The notes under the pieces are model-generated. The model was not told the origin of the DNA, made no database searches, and saw nothing but the letters and a program-made list of their open reading frames with translations. The translations under genes and the position numbers were made by a program. From the NCBI GenBank assembly GCA_036346225.1, contig JARFIW010000115.1, positions 1,612,001-1,676,000 of the forward strand: a stretch of 64,000 nucleotides of DNA, in the 5' to 3' direction. Below are positions 10,913-25,000 of this stretch, piece after piece; within the stretch, counting starts at the first letter, position 1; every line of letters begins with the position of its first letter. Origin of the DNA: Platerodrilus igneus. Taxonomy: Eukaryota; Arthropoda; Insecta; Coleoptera; Lycidae.

Positions 10913-13900
10913 GTTTTTTCTTATTTCACATTAATTTAAGGAATTTTAAAGTAGTTTTTTGTTATTTTAGTGCTAAAAAATTATTATAAAATGTCTAAAA
11001 ATTGTTTAAATTTATTTCACGCCTTATTAAATGCGTTCCAATATTGAATTTCTTAATATTATTTCAAGTTAAATTTGTATTTCCGTATTTTAACTAAACT
11101 TAAGTGACCTTAAATTGATTTATTTTAATTCTAGATGTATTTTAAAATATTCCATATTTATTTAAATTTATTTCACGCATTATAAATACATTTCTTGAGG
11201 TTAGTCATTTAGGTGTCTCAAAATTGTTTGAAATTTGAATTGTTTTAAGGAATTTTAAAGTAGCTTTTGTTATTTTAGTGGTAAAAATTATTTTAAAATG
11301 TCTACAAATTGTTTAAATTTATTTCACGCCTTTTAAATGCATTCCAATATTAAATTTCTTAATATTATTTCAAGTTAAATTTGTTTTTTCCTTATTTTAA
11401 ATAAATTTAAGTGACTTTAAATTGATTTGTTTTAATTCTAGATGTAATTTAAAATATTTCATATTTATTTAAATTTATTTTATGCATTTTAAATGCATTT
11501 CTTGAAGTTAGCATTTAGGTGTCTCAAAATTGTTTGAAATTTGAATTGTTTTAAGGAATTTTAAAATAGCTTGTGTTATTTTAGTGGTAAAAAATTATTT
11601 TAAAATGTCTAGAAATTATTTAAATTTATTTCACGCCTTTTTAAATGCATTCCAATATTGAATTTCTTAATATTATTTCAAGTTAAATTTGTATTTCCGT
11701 ATTTTAACTAAACTTAAGTGACCTTAAATTGATTTGTTTTAATTCTAGATGTATTTTAAAATATTTCAATTTATTTCACGCATTTTAAATGCATTTCTTG
11801 AGGTTAGCATTTTAGGTGTCTCAAAATTGTTTGAAATTTGAATTGTTTTAAGGAATTTTAAAATAGCTTTTGTTATTTTAGTGGTAAAAATTATTTTAAA
11901 ATATCTAGAAATTGTTTAAATTTATTTCACGCCTTTTAAATGCGTTCCAATATTGAATTTCTTAATATTATTTCAAGTTCAATTTGTATTTCCGTATTTT
12001 AACTGAACTTCAGTGACCTTAAATTGATTTGTTTTAATTCTAGATGTATTTAAAATACTTTATATTTATTTAAATTTATTTCACGCATTTTAAATGCATT
12101 TCTTGAGGTTAGCATTTTAGGTGTCCCAAAATTGTTTAAAAATTGAATTGTTTTAAGAAATTTTAAAATAGCTTTTGTTATTCTAGTAGTAAAAAATTAT
12201 TTTAAAATGTCTAGAAATTATTTAAATTTATTTCACGCCTTTCTAAATGCATTCCAATATTTAATTTCTCAATATTATTTCAAGTTAAATTTGTTTCTTC
12301 TTTATTTTAACTAAACTTAAGTGACCTTAAATTAATTTGTTTTAATTCTATGTGTATTTAAAAATCTTTTATATTTATTTAAATTTATTTCAAGCACTTT
12401 AAATGCATTTCTTGAGGTTAGCATTTTAGGTGTCTCAAAATTGTTTGAAATTTGAATTGTTTTAAGGAATTTTAAAATAGCTTTTGTTATTTAAGTGGTA
12501 AAAATTATTTTAAAATGTCTAGAAATTGTTTAAATTTATTTCACGCCTTTTAAATGCATTCCACTATTGAATTTCTTAATATTATTTCAAGTTAAATTTG
12601 TATTTCCGTATTTTAACTAAACTTAAGTGACCTTAAATTGATTTGTTTTAATTCTAGATGTAATTTAAAATATTCCATATTTATTTAAATTTATTTCATG
12701 CATTTTAAATGCATTTCTTGAGGTTAGCATTTTGGGTGTCTCAAAATTGTTTGAAATTTGAATCGTTTTAAGGAATTTTAAAATAGCTGTTGTTATTTTA
12801 GTGGTAAAAAATTATTTTAAAATGTCTAAAAATTGTTTAAATTTATTTCACGCCTTTTTAAATGCATTCCAATATTGAATTTCTTAATATTAGTTCAAGT
12901 TAAATTTGTATTTCCGTATTTTAACTAAACTTAAGTGACCTTAAATTGATTTGTTTTAATTCTAGATGTATTTTAAAATATTTCAATTTATTTCACGCAT
13001 TTTAAATGCATTTCTTGAGGTTAGCATTTTAGGTGTCTCAAAATTGTTTGAAATTTGAATTGTTTTAAGGAATTTTAAAATAGCTTTTGTTATTTTAGTG
13101 GTAAAAAATTATTTTAAAATATCTAGAAATTGTTTAAATTTATTTCACGCCTTTTTAAATGCGTTCCAATATTGAATTTCTTAATATTATTTCAAGTTCA
13201 ATTTGTATTTCCGTATTTTAACTGAACTTCAGTGACCTTAAATTGATTTGTTTTAATTCTAGATGTATTTAAAAATACTTTATATTTATTTAAATTTATT
13301 TCACGCATTTTAAATGCATTTCTTGAGGTTAGCATTTTAGGTGTCCCAAAATTGTTTAAAAATTGAATTGTTTTAAGAAATTTTAAAATAACTTTTGTTA
13401 TTCTAGTAGTAAAAAATTATTTTAAAATGTCTAGAAATTGTTTAAATTTATTTCACGCCTTTTTAAATGCATTCCAATATTGAATTTCTTAATATTATTT
13501 CAAGTTAAATTTGTTTCTTCTTTATTTTAACTAAACTTAAGTGACCTTAAATTAATTTGTTTTAATTCTAGATGTAATTTAAAATATTCCATATTTATTT
13601 AAATTTATTTCATGCATTTTAAATGCATTTCTTGAGGTTAGCATTTTGGGTGTCTCAAAATTGTTTGAAATTTGAATCGTTTTAAGGAATTTTAAAATAG
13701 CTGTTGTTATTTTAGTGGTAAAAAATTATTTTAAAATGTCTAGAAATTGTTTAAATTTATTTCACGCCTTTTTAAATGCATTCCAATATTGAATTTCTTA
13801 ATATTATTTCAAGTTAAATTTGTTTCTTCTTTATTTTAACTAAACTTAAGTGACCTTAAATTGATTTGTTTTAATTCTAGATGTATTTTAAAATATTTCA

Positions 13901-16900
13901 ATTTATTTCACGCATTTTAAATGCATTTCTTGAGGTTAGCATTTTAGGTGTCTCAAAATTGTTTGAAATTTGAATTGTTTTAAGGAATTTTAAAATAGCT
14001 TTTGTTATTTTAGTGGTAAAAATTATTTTAAAATATCTAGAAATTGTTTAAATTTATTTCACGCCTTTTAAATGCGTTCCAATATTGAATTTCTTAATAT
14101 TATTTCAAGTTCAATTTGTATTTCCGTATTTTAACTGAACTTCAGTGACCTTAAATTGATTTGTTTTAATTCTAGATGTATTTAAAATACTTTATATTTA
14201 TTTAAATTTATTTCACGCATTTTAAATGCATTTCTTGAGGTTAGCATTTTAGGTGTCCCAAAATTGTTTAAAAATTGAATTGTTTTAAGAAATTTTAAAA
14301 TAACTTTTGTTATTCTAGTAGTAAAAAATTATTTTAAAATGTCTAGAAATTGTTTAAATTTATTTCACGCCTTTTAAATGCATTCCAATATTGAATTTCT
14401 TAATATTATTTCAAGTTAAATTTGTTTCTTCTTTATTTTAACTAAACTTAAGTGACCTTAAATTAATTTGTTTTAATTCTAGATGTAATTTAAAATATTC
14501 CATATTTATTTAAATTTATTTCATGCATTTTAAATGCATTTCTTGAGGTTAGCATTTTGGGTGTCTCAAAATTGTTTGAAATTTGAATCGTTTTAAGGAA
14601 TTTTAAAATAGCTGTTGTTATTTTAGTGGTAAAAAATTATTTTAAAATGTCTAGAAATTGTTTAAATTTATTTCACGCCTTTTTAAATGCATTCCAATAT
14701 TGAATTTCTTAATATTAGTTCAAGTTAAATTTGTATTTCCGTATTTTAACTAAACTTAAGTGACCTTAAATTGATTTGTTTTAATTCTAGATGTATTTTA
14801 AAATATTTCAATTTATTTCACGCATTTTAAATGCATTTCTTGAGGTTAGCATTTTAGGTGTCTCAAAATTGTTTGAAATTTGAATTGTTTTAAGGAATTT
14901 TAAAATAGCTTTTGTTATTTTAGTGGTAAAAATTATTTTAAAATATCTAGAAATTGTTTAAATTTATTTCACGCCTTTTAAATGCGTTCCAATATTGAAT
15001 TTCTTAATATTATTTCAAGTTCAATTTGTATTTCCGTATTTTAACTGAACTTCAGTGACCTTAAATTGATTTGTTTTAATTCTAGATGTATTTAAAAATA
15101 CTTTATATTTATTTAAATTTATTTCACGCATTTTAAATGCATTTCTTGAGGTTAGCATTTTAGGTGTCCCAAAATTGTTTAAAAATTGAATTGTTTTAAG
15201 AAATTTTAAAATAACTTTTGTTATTCTAGTAGTAAAAAATTATTTTAAAATGTCTAGAAATTGTTTAAATTTATTTCACGCCTTTTAAATGCATTCCAAT
15301 ATTGAATTTCTTAATATTATTTCAAGTTAAATTTGTTTCTTCTTTATTTTAACTAAACTTAAGTGACCTTAAATTAATTTGTTTTAATTCTAGATGTAAT
15401 TTAAAATATTCCATATTTATTTAAATTTATTTCATGCATTTTAAATGCATTTCTTGAGGTTAGCATTTTGGGTGTCTCAAAATTGTTTGAAATTTGAATT
15501 GTTTTAAGGAATTTTAAAATAGCTGTTGTTATTTTAGTGGTAAAAATTATTTTAAAATGTCTAGAAATTGTTTAAATTTATTTCACGCCTTTTAAATGCA
15601 TTCCAATATTGAATTTCTTAATATTAGTTCAAGTTAAATTTGTATTTCCTTATTTTAACTAAACTTAAGTGACCTTAAATTGATTTGTTTTAATTCTAGA
15701 TGTATTTAAAATATTTCAATTTATTTCACGCATTTTAAATGCATTTCTTGAGGTTAGCATTTTAGGTGTCTCAAAATTGTTTGAAATTTGAATTGTTTTA
15801 AGGAATTTTAAAATAGCTTTTGTTATTTTAGTGGTAAAAATTATTTTAAAATATCTAGAAATTGTTTAAATTTATTTCACGCCTTTTAAATGCGTTCCAA
15901 TATTGAATTTCTTAATATTATTTCAAGTTCAATTTGTATTTCCGTATTTTAACTGAACTTCAGTGACCTTAAATTGATTTGTTTTAATTCTAGATGTATT
16001 TAAAATACTTTATATTTATTTAAATTTATTTCACGCATTTTAAATGCATTTCTTGAGGTTAGCATTTTAGGTGTCCCAAAATTGTTTAAAATTGAATTGT
16101 TTTAAGAAATTTTAAAATAACTTTTGTTATTCTAGTAGTAAAAATTATTTTAAAATGTCTAGAAATTGTTTAAATTTATTTCACGCCTTTTAAATGCATT
16201 CCAATATTGAATTTCTTAATATTATTTCAAGTTAAATTTGTTTTTCTTTATTTTAACTAAACTTAAGTGACCTTAAATTAATTTGTTTTAATTCTAGATG
16301 TAATTTAAAATATTCCATATTTATTTAAATTTATTTCATGCATTTTAAATGCATTTCTTGAGGTTAGCATTTTGGGTGTCTCAAAATTGTTTGAAATTTG
16401 AATCGTTTTAAGGAATTTTAAAATAGCTGTTGTTATTTTAGTGGTAAAAAATTATTTTAAAATGTCTAGAAATTGTTTAAATTTATTTCACGCCTTTTTA
16501 AATGCATTCCAATATTGAATTTCTTAATATTAGTTCAAGTTAAATTTGTATTTCCGTATTTTAACTAAACTTAAGTGACCTTAAATTGATTTGTTTTAAT
16601 TCTAGATGTATTTTAAAATATTTCAATTTATTTCACGCATTTTAAATGCATTTCTTGAGGTTAGCATTTTAGGTGTCTCAAAATTGTTTGAAATTTGAAT
16701 TGTTTTAAGGAATTTTAAAATAGCTTTTGTTATTTTAGTGGTAAAAAATTATTTTAAAATATCTAGAAATTGTTTAAATTTATTTCACGCCTTTTAAATG
16801 CGTTCCAATATTGAATTTCTTAATATTATTTCAAGTTCAATTTGTATTTCCGTATTTTAACTGAACTTCAGTGACCTTAAATTGATTTGTTTTAATTCTA

Positions 16901-17262
16901 GATGTATTTAAAAATACTTTATATTTATTTAAATTTATTTCACGCATTTTAAATGCATTTCTTGAGGTTAGCATTTTAGGTGTCCCAAAATTGTTTAAAA
17001 ATTGAATTGTTTTAAGAAATTTTAAAATAACTTTTGTTATTCTAGTAGTAAAAAATTATTTTAAAATGTCTAGAAATTGTTTAAATTTATTTCACGCCTT
17101 TTTAAATGCATTCCAATATTGAATTTCTTAATATTATTTCAAGTTAAATTTGTTTCTTCTTTATTTTAACTAAACTTAAGTGACCTTAAATTAATTTGTT
17201 TTAATTCTAGATGTAATTTAAAATATTTCATATTTATTTAAATTTATTTCATGCCTTTTAAA
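10913..17262 (+). repeat. ~303-bp satellite array, about 21 monomers
   Basis: Each monomer runs from TTAAGGAATTTTAAAATAGC through TTTCACGCC, TTCCAATATTGAATTTC, TTAAGTGACCTTAAATTG, TTTCACGCATTTTAAATGC and TTGAGGTTAGCATTT. The two halves of the monomer are related to each other: both begin TTTAAATTTATTTCACGC and have a TTAAATGCATT block and a TTTTAATTC/TTTTAAGG block in the same place. The 303-bp unit therefore looks like an old dimer of ~150-bp halves. Early monomers (10913-12120) are ordinary variants; later ones fall into three classes repeated in order. No coding potential is seen because TAA is frequent in every frame. Confidence 0.95.
12121..17262 (+). repeat. Trimeric higher-order repeat, ~910 bp
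   Basis: The diagnostic variant GTGTCCCAAAATTGTTTAAA marks one of three monomer types and lies at 12121, 13341, 14253, 15164, 16071 and 16980. After a first interval of 1220 bp (four monomers), the intervals are 912, 911, 907 and 909 bp. The second type is marked by TCAAGTTCAATTTG and CTGAACTTCAGTGACC, the third by TTTTGGGTGTCTC with GAATCGTTTTAAGG. Copies of the trimer are nearly identical apart from length changes in A or T runs, which implies recent homogenisation. Confidence 0.93.
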
Positions 17263-17865
17263 ATGCACGATCAAGCAATCAAAAAATTGTTCTCCAATAA
17301 AACTTGAAAAAATCCTCCAGCTCCTTCAGCATCAAGAATCAGTAACGCATCATCTACTAAACATACAAAACCCTCGTGTGCTTATAAGGGTGTGAGATTG
17401 AAACATCTTCGTCCCGGTAAGAGGAGGATGACACGCTCGAGTAAGTGCTTAATCGGGCTTGCTCGTGGTTCCTAAAGCGACTCTGAGTGCACCGCTAATC
17501 ATGCTGTCTTGCTTCATTATGCGAAAACCAGAAAACGCTTTCGTTGTTCCAAGTCTCATCGTCGATGTCTTGCTTTCCGTTTAACTCGGAGACGATTTGA
17601 TTCAGTCATTATCCTTTTTCCGGTGATTTCTAACTCGACACTCCATATTTATTCGGTTTGGACAAAGTCTTTGGAAAGTACCGCAATGTAGCTAGCTTAC
17701 TCGTGTACGATGCAAATTTTTTAAATTGCAGCTGTTTATAAATTCGGTCGGTACAGAACTTTTTGAGCTTTTGTGTCTACGTCGTAATCGATTTTCAAGG
17801 GGGTTTTACGAACGCGATGTGTTATTTTGGTGGGTGGAAGGTTGTGTGTACTTAATATATGGTAT
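17263..17865. other. Single-copy spacer between inverted satellite arrays
   Basis: The sequence changes abruptly from AT-rich satellite to mixed composition at about 17262 and returns to satellite at about 17866. It holds one plus-strand frame of 60 codons (17509-17691) that I do not recognise and consider chance. No repeat unit, tRNA or transposon end is seen. Confidence 0.55.
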
Positions 17866-19045
17866 TCCAATTAGAAATTAAAACTTAATTTTAATTATTT
17901 ACTTGTAAAATTACTTGAAATGCGAGAAAATAATTTAAATTTCAAACAATTTTAAGGCACTTGAAATATAATGTCAGGAAATGCATTTAAAAACGTGTGA
18001 AATACACTTAAATAATTTTGGAATATTTCAGAATAATCGCATTAAAACTCTTTAAAAAAACAACTTAAAATTCAAATAATTTTAAGGCACTCAAAATAAT
18101 ATTCTCAGGAAATGCATTTAAATAAGCGTGAAATAAAGTTAAATAATTTTGAAGTAATTTTAAATGTCTGTTTCTTTTTAGGATAAACACAAGTTATTTT
18201 AAAATTAACGTGAAAAAAGGATTTTTATTTCAAACTATTTTAAGGCACTCACTGATAATATCAGCAAAGGCATTTAAAAACATTTGAAATAAATTTAAAT
18301 TACTTCGGAATGTTTTAAAATGACTTTTTTACCGCTAAAATAAAAGCTTACTACTTTAAAATTGCTTAAATTTATTAGAATTAGGAAAAAAAATTAAATT
18401 TCAAGCAATTTTAAGGCACTCAAAGTAATAATCTCAAGAAATTCATTTAAAAACTCGTGAAATATATTTAAACAATTTTGGAATATTTTAAAATAACTTT
18501 TTACCATATTAATGCAGCCTGAATAACCTCAAAATTACTTAAATCTACTGTACGTAAGAAAAAACAGTTTTAATTTCAAATTATTTTAAGGCACTCGAAA
18601 TATAATTTCAGAAAATGCATTTAAAAACGTGTGAAATACATTTAAATAATTTCTGTATATTTCAGAATAATTCCCTCTCACTAAAATGAAATCGTTATAC
18701 ATTAAAACTATTTAAATTTCCTCAAAATAAGAAAAACAATTTAAAATTCAAATAATTTTAAGGCACTCAAAATAATATTCTCAGGAAATACATTTTAAAT
18801 ATGCGTGAAATAAAGTTAAACAATTTTGAAGTAATTTTAAATGTCTGTTTCTTTTTAGGATAAACACAAGTTATTTTAAAATTAACGTGAAAAAAATTTT
18901 TTATTTCAAACAATTTTAAGACACTCACAATGATAATCTTAGGAAAACCATTTAAAAACGGGTGAAGTAAATTTAAACGACTTTGGAATATTTTGAAATG
19001 ATCTATTAACTGTTAAAATAAAAACATACTACTTTAAAATTACTT
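17866..19045 (-). repeat. Diverged inverted relatives of the 303-bp satellite, ~165-bp period
   Basis: The landmark AATTTTAAGGCACTCAAAAT recurs with variants at about 17956, 18086, 18244, 18415, 18590, 18762 and 18920 (intervals 130-175 bp). It is followed each time by a CAGGAAATGCATTTAAAAAC block and a GTGAAATAAATTTAAA block. Reverse-complementing gives GTTTTTAAATGCATTTCCTG and TTTAAATTTATTTCAC, matching the half-monomer of 10913-17262. This is an older, opposite-strand, half-unit version of the same family. It runs directly into the next array. Confidence 0.82.
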
Positions 19046-22000
19046 AAACTTGACTTCAAAGCCGACAACTGGACTCTCAGTGAGTTAAAACCATTTATAG
19101 TTAACCTATAGCTACTTTTTATAGTTATGCTAATTTGACTTCAAAGCTGAGCTAAAACTTGGACTCTTTCTTAAATAAATATGCTTTCAGTTAGTTTGAA
19201 ACTTTTGTAGTTATGCCAGCTTGACTTCAAAGCCAAAGTAGCTAAGAACTTGGACTCTCACTGAGTTAAATCTAGTTCAAGCTAACTAATAGTTAGTTTT
19301 TGTAGTTATGCTAATTTGACTTCAAGGCTGAGCTGAAACTTGGACTCTTTCTTAAATAAAGATGCTTTCAGTTAGCTTGAAACTTTTGTAGTTATGCCAA
19401 CTTGACTTCAAAGCCAAAGTGGCTAAGAACTTGGACTCTCACTGAGTTAAATCTAGTTCTAGTTAACTAACAGTTACTTTTTGTAGTTATGCTAATTTGA
19501 CTTCAAAGCTGAGCTAAAAACTTGGACTCTTTCTTAAATAAAGATGCTTTCAGTTAGCTTGAAACTTTTGTAGTTATGCCAACTTGACTTCAAAGCCAAA
19601 GTAGCTAAGAACTTGGACTCTCACTGAGTTAAATCTAGTTCTAGTTAACCAATAGTTACTTTTTGTAGTTATTATAATTTGACTTCAAGGCTGAGCTGAA
19701 ACTTGGACTCTTTCTTAAATAAAGATGCTTTCAGTTAGCTTAAAACTTTTGTAGTTATGCCAGCTTGACTTCAAAGCCGACAACTGGACTCTCAGTGAGT
19801 TAAAACCATTTATAGTTAACCTATAGCTAATTTTTATAGTGATGCTAATTTAACTTCAAAGCTGAGCTAAAACTTGGACTCTTTCTTAAATAAACTTGGT
19901 TCTAGTTAGCTTAATACTTTTGTAGATATGCCAGCTTGACTTCAAAGCCGACAACTAAACTCTCAGTGAGCTAAAACCATTTATAGTTAACCTATAGCTA
20001 CTTTTTACAGTTATGCTAATTTGACTTTAAGGCTGAGCTGAAACTTGGACTCTTTCTTAAATAAAGATGCTTTCAGTTAGCTTGAGACTTTTGTAATTAT
20101 GCTAGCTTGACTTCAAAGCCCACAACTAGACTCTCAGTGAGTTAAAACCATTTATAGTTAACCTATAGCTGCTTTTTATAGTTATGCTAATTTGATATCA
20201 AAGCTGAGCTAAAACTTGGACTCTTTCTTAAATAAACTTGCTTCTAGTTAGCTTAATACTTTTGTAGTTATGCCAACTACACTTCAAAGCCAACAACTGG
20301 ACTCTCAGTGAGTTAAAACCATTTATAGTTAACCTATAGCTACTTTTTACAGTTATGCTAATTTGACTTCAAAGCTAAGCTGAAACTTGGACTCTTTCTC
20401 AAATAAAGATGCTTTCAATTAGCTTGAGACTTTTGTAATTATGCCAGCTTGACTTCAAAGCGGACAATTAGACTCTCAGTGAGTTAAAACCATTTATAGT
20501 TAACCTATAGCTGCTTTTTATAGTGATGCTAATTTGACTTCAAAGCTGAGCTAAAACTTGGACTCTTTCTTAAATAAAGATGCTTTCAGTTAGCTTAAAA
20601 CTTTTGTAGTTATGCCAGCTTGACTTCAAAGCTAACAACTGGTCTTTTAGTGAGTTAAACATATTATAATTAACCTATAGCTACTTTTTATAGTTATGCT
20701 AATTTGACTTCAAAGCTGAGCTAAAACTTGGACTCTTTCTTAAATAAACTTGCTTCCAGCTATCTTAAAACTTTTGTAGTTATGCCAGCTTGACTTCAAA
20801 GCCGACAACTGGTTAAAAACTTAGACTCTCACTAGTTGTAGTTAATTAATAGCTACTTTTTGTAGTTATACTAATTTGACTTCAAAGATGAGCTAAAAAC
20901 TTGGACTATTTTTTAAATTAAGATGCTTTCAATTAGCTTGAAACTTTTGTAGTTATGCCATCTTGTCTTCAAAGCCAAAGTGGCTAAGAACTTGGGCCCT
21001 CACTGAGATAAAACTAGTTCTAGTTAACTAATAGTTACTTTTTGTAGTTATGCTAATTTGCTTCAAAACTTAGCTAAAAACTTGGACCCTTACCTGAATA
21101 AAGATTCTTACAGTTAGCTTAGTAGTTTTATAGTTATGCTAACTTGACTTCAAAACCGACATCTGTCTAAAAATTTGGTGTTTTGCTTAATTAAAACTAT
21201 TTGCAGTTAACTAATAACTACTTCAAAACTGAGCTATAAACTTGGACTCTTACTTGAATAAAGATGCTTAGAGTTAACTTAATACTTTTGTAGTTATGTA
21301 AAGCTGACTTTACAGCTAACAACGTTCTAAGAACTTGTACTTTCACTTAATTAAAACCATTTGTCATTAACTAATAGTTACTTTTTGTGGTAATGCTAAT
21401 TTTACTTCAAAGCTGAGCTAAAAACTTGAACTTTTACTTAGAAACAGATGCTTCCAGTTAGCTTAATATTTTGTAGTCATGCTAACTTGACTTCAGAGAT
21501 ATCAACTAGGTGTAAACTTGGAGTCTCACTTAGTCAAAACCATTTGCAGTTAATTAATAACTACTTTGTGTAGTAATGCTAATTTGACTTAAAAGCTTAG
21601 CTAAGAACTGCTACTTAAATATAAATGTTTGCATTTAGCTTAATACGTTTGTCGTTATGCTAACTTGATTTCAAAGCTAATATCTCTTTGTAGTAATGCT
21701 AATTTGACTTGGACTTTTACTTGGACTCCTACTTTAACAAAGATGCTTCCAGTTAGCTTAACACATTTGTGGCTATACTAATTTGACTACAAAGACAACA
21801 ACTAGCTAGAAATTTGGACTCTCACTTAGTTAAACCTATTTGCAGTTAACAAACAGCTACTCTCTGTAGTAATGTTAATTTGACTTCAAAGTTGAAGTAA
21901 AAACTTTTACTGTTACTTAAATAAAAATGTTTGCAGTTAGATTAATATGTTTGTCGTTATGCTAACATGATTCCAAAGCTAACAATACCTTGTGGTAATG

Positions 22001-25000
22001 CTAATTTGACTTCAAATGTGAGCTAAAAACTTTTATTGTTATTTAAATAAAAGTGTTTGCCGTTAGCTTAATGCGTTTGTCGTTATTCTAACTTGACTTC
22101 AAAGCTAACAACTCTTTGTGGTTATGCTAATTTGACTTCAAAGCTAAGCTAAAACTTGGACTCTTTCTTAAATAAAGATGCTTTTAGTTAGCTTAAAACG
22201 TTTGTAGTTATGCCAGCTTGACTTCAAAGCCGACAACTGGTTAAAAACTTGAACTGTCAGTGAGTTAAAACCATTTGTAGTTAACTAATAGCTACTTTTT
22301 GTGGATATGCTAATTTGACTTGAAAGTTGAGCTAAAAACTTGGACCTTTACTTAAATAAAGAAGATTTCAGTTAACGTAATACCCTTGTAGTTATGCTAA
22401 CTTGACTTCAAACCTAACAACTGGCTAAAAAGTTGGACTTTCACTTAATTAAAACTATTTGCAGTTAACTCTTTCTTAAATAAAGATGTTATGAGCTAGC
22501 TTAAAACTTTTGTAGTTAGGCTAGCTTGTCTTTAAAGTCGACAACTGGTTAAAAACTAGGACTTTCACTGAGCTAAAACCATCTGTAGTTAACTAATCGC
22601 TACTTTTTGCAGTTGTGCTAATTTGACTTCAAAGCTGAGCTAAAATCTTGGACTGTTACTTAAATAAAGATGCTTCCAGTTAACATAATACGTTTGTAGT
22701 TATGCTAACTCTATTTTAAAGCTATCAAGTGGGTAAAACTTAAACCTGCTCCTAGGTAAAACCATTTGTAATTAACTAGTAGTTACTTTTTGTTTAAATG
22801 CTAATTTGACTTGAAAGCTGAGCTAAAAACTTGGACTTTCACTTAAATAAAGATGCTTCCAATTAGCATAATAGACTTGTAGATATGCTAATTTGACGTG
22901 AAAGCTAACAACTGACAAAAAACTTGGACTATTACTTAGTTATAACTATTTGCAGTTAGCTAATAGTTACTCTTTGTAGTAATGCTGATTTCACTTCAAA
23001 GCTAAGCTAAAACGTGGTTTCTTGTTTAAATAAAGATGCTTCCAGATAACTTAATATTTTTGTAGTTATGCTAACTCAACTTAAAAGCTAACAACTGGCT
23101 AAAAAGTTAAACTAATACTTAGTTAAAACTAGTTGTAGTTAACTAATAGCTACTTTTAATAGTGATGCTAATTTGACTTCAAAGCTGAACTAAAACTTGG
23201 ACTCTTTCTTAAATAAAGATGCTTTCAGTTAGCTTGACACTTTTGTAGTTATGCCAGCTTGACTTCAAAGCCGACAACTGGACTCTCAGTGAGTTAAAAC
23301 CATTATAGTTAACCTATAGCTACTTTTTATGGTTATGCTAATTTGACTTTAAAGCTGAGCTAAAAACTTGGACTCTTTCTTAAATAAAGATGCTTTCAGC
23401 TAGCTTAATACTTCTGTAGTTAAGCTAGCTTGACTTCAAAACTAGCAACTAGCTAAAAATTTGGAATCTCACAGTTAAAACTACTTGTACTTAACTAATA
23501 CCTACTTCTTGTAGTTATGTTAATTTGACTTCGAAGCTGAGCTAAAAACTTGGACTCCTTCTTAAATGAAGATGCTTCCGGTTAGGTTAATACTTCTGTA
23601 GTTAAGCTAGCTTGACTTTAAAGCTAACAACTGGCTAAAAACTTGCACTCTCACTGAATTACAACCATTTGTAGTTAACTAATAACTACTTTTTTCAGTT
23701 AAGCTAATTTGACTTAAAAACTGAGCTAAAACTTGGACTCTTTCTTAAATAAACATGCTTCCAGCTAGCTTAAAACTTTTGTAGTTATGTTAGCTTGACT
23801 TCAAAGCGAAAGTGGTTAAGAACTTGGACTGTCACTGAGTTAAAACTAGTTCTAGTTACCTAATAGTTACTTTTTGTGGTTATGCTAATTTGACTTCAAA
23901 GCTGAGCTAAAAACTTGGACTCTTTCTTAAATAAAGATGCTTTCAGTTAGCTTAAAACTTTTGTAGTTATGCCAGCTTGACTTCAAAGCCGACAACTGGC
24001 TAAAAACTTAGACTCTCACTGAGTTAAAACTAGTTGTAGTTAACTAATAATTACTTTTTGTAGTTATGTTAATTTGACTTCAAAGCTGAGCTACAAACTT
24101 GGATTTTTACTTAAATAAAGATGCTTTCAGTTAGCTTGAAACTTTTGTAGCCAGCTTGACTTCAAAGCCGACAACTAGACTCTCAGTGAGTTAAAACTAT
24201 TATAGTTAACCTATAGCTACTTTTTATAGTGATGCTAATTTGACATCAAGGCTGAGCTAAAACTTGGACCCTTACTTAAATAAAAATAATTCCAGTTAAC
24301 TTAATAGCTTTATAGTTATGCTAACTTGACTTCAAAGCTAACAACTGTTTAAAAACTTGGACTCTCACTAACTGAAAACCATTTGTAGTTAACAAGTAGC
24401 TACTTTCTGTAGTTATGCTAATTTGACTTCAAAGCTGAGCTAATAATTTGCAACCTTACTTAAATAAAGATGATTCCAGTTAGCTTAATACTTTTGTAGC
24501 TATGCTAACTTGAATTCAAAGCTAACAACTGGCTAAAAACTTGGATTGAAACCATTTGTACTCAACTAATAGCTACTTTCTGTAGTTATGCTAATTTGAC
24601 TTCAAAGCCTAGCTAAAAGCTTCAACTGTTACTTAAATAAAGATACTTTCAACTATCTTAAAACTTTTGTAGTTATGCCAGCTTGACTTCAAAGCCGACA
24701 ACTGGCTAAAACTTAGACTCTCGCTGAGTTAAAACTAGTTGTAGTTAATGAATAGCTACTTTTTGTAGTAATGCTAATTTGACTTTAAAGCTGAGCTAAA
24801 ACTTGGACTCTTTCTTAAATAAACATGTTTCCAGCTAGCTTAAAACTTTTGTAGTTATGCCAGCTTGACTTCAAAGCCGAAAACTGGCTAAAAACTTAAA
24901 CTCTCACTGAGTTAAAACTAGTTGTAGTTAATTAATAGCTACTTTCTCTAGTTATGCTAATTTGAGTTCAAAGCTGAGCTAAAACTTGGACTCTTTCTTA

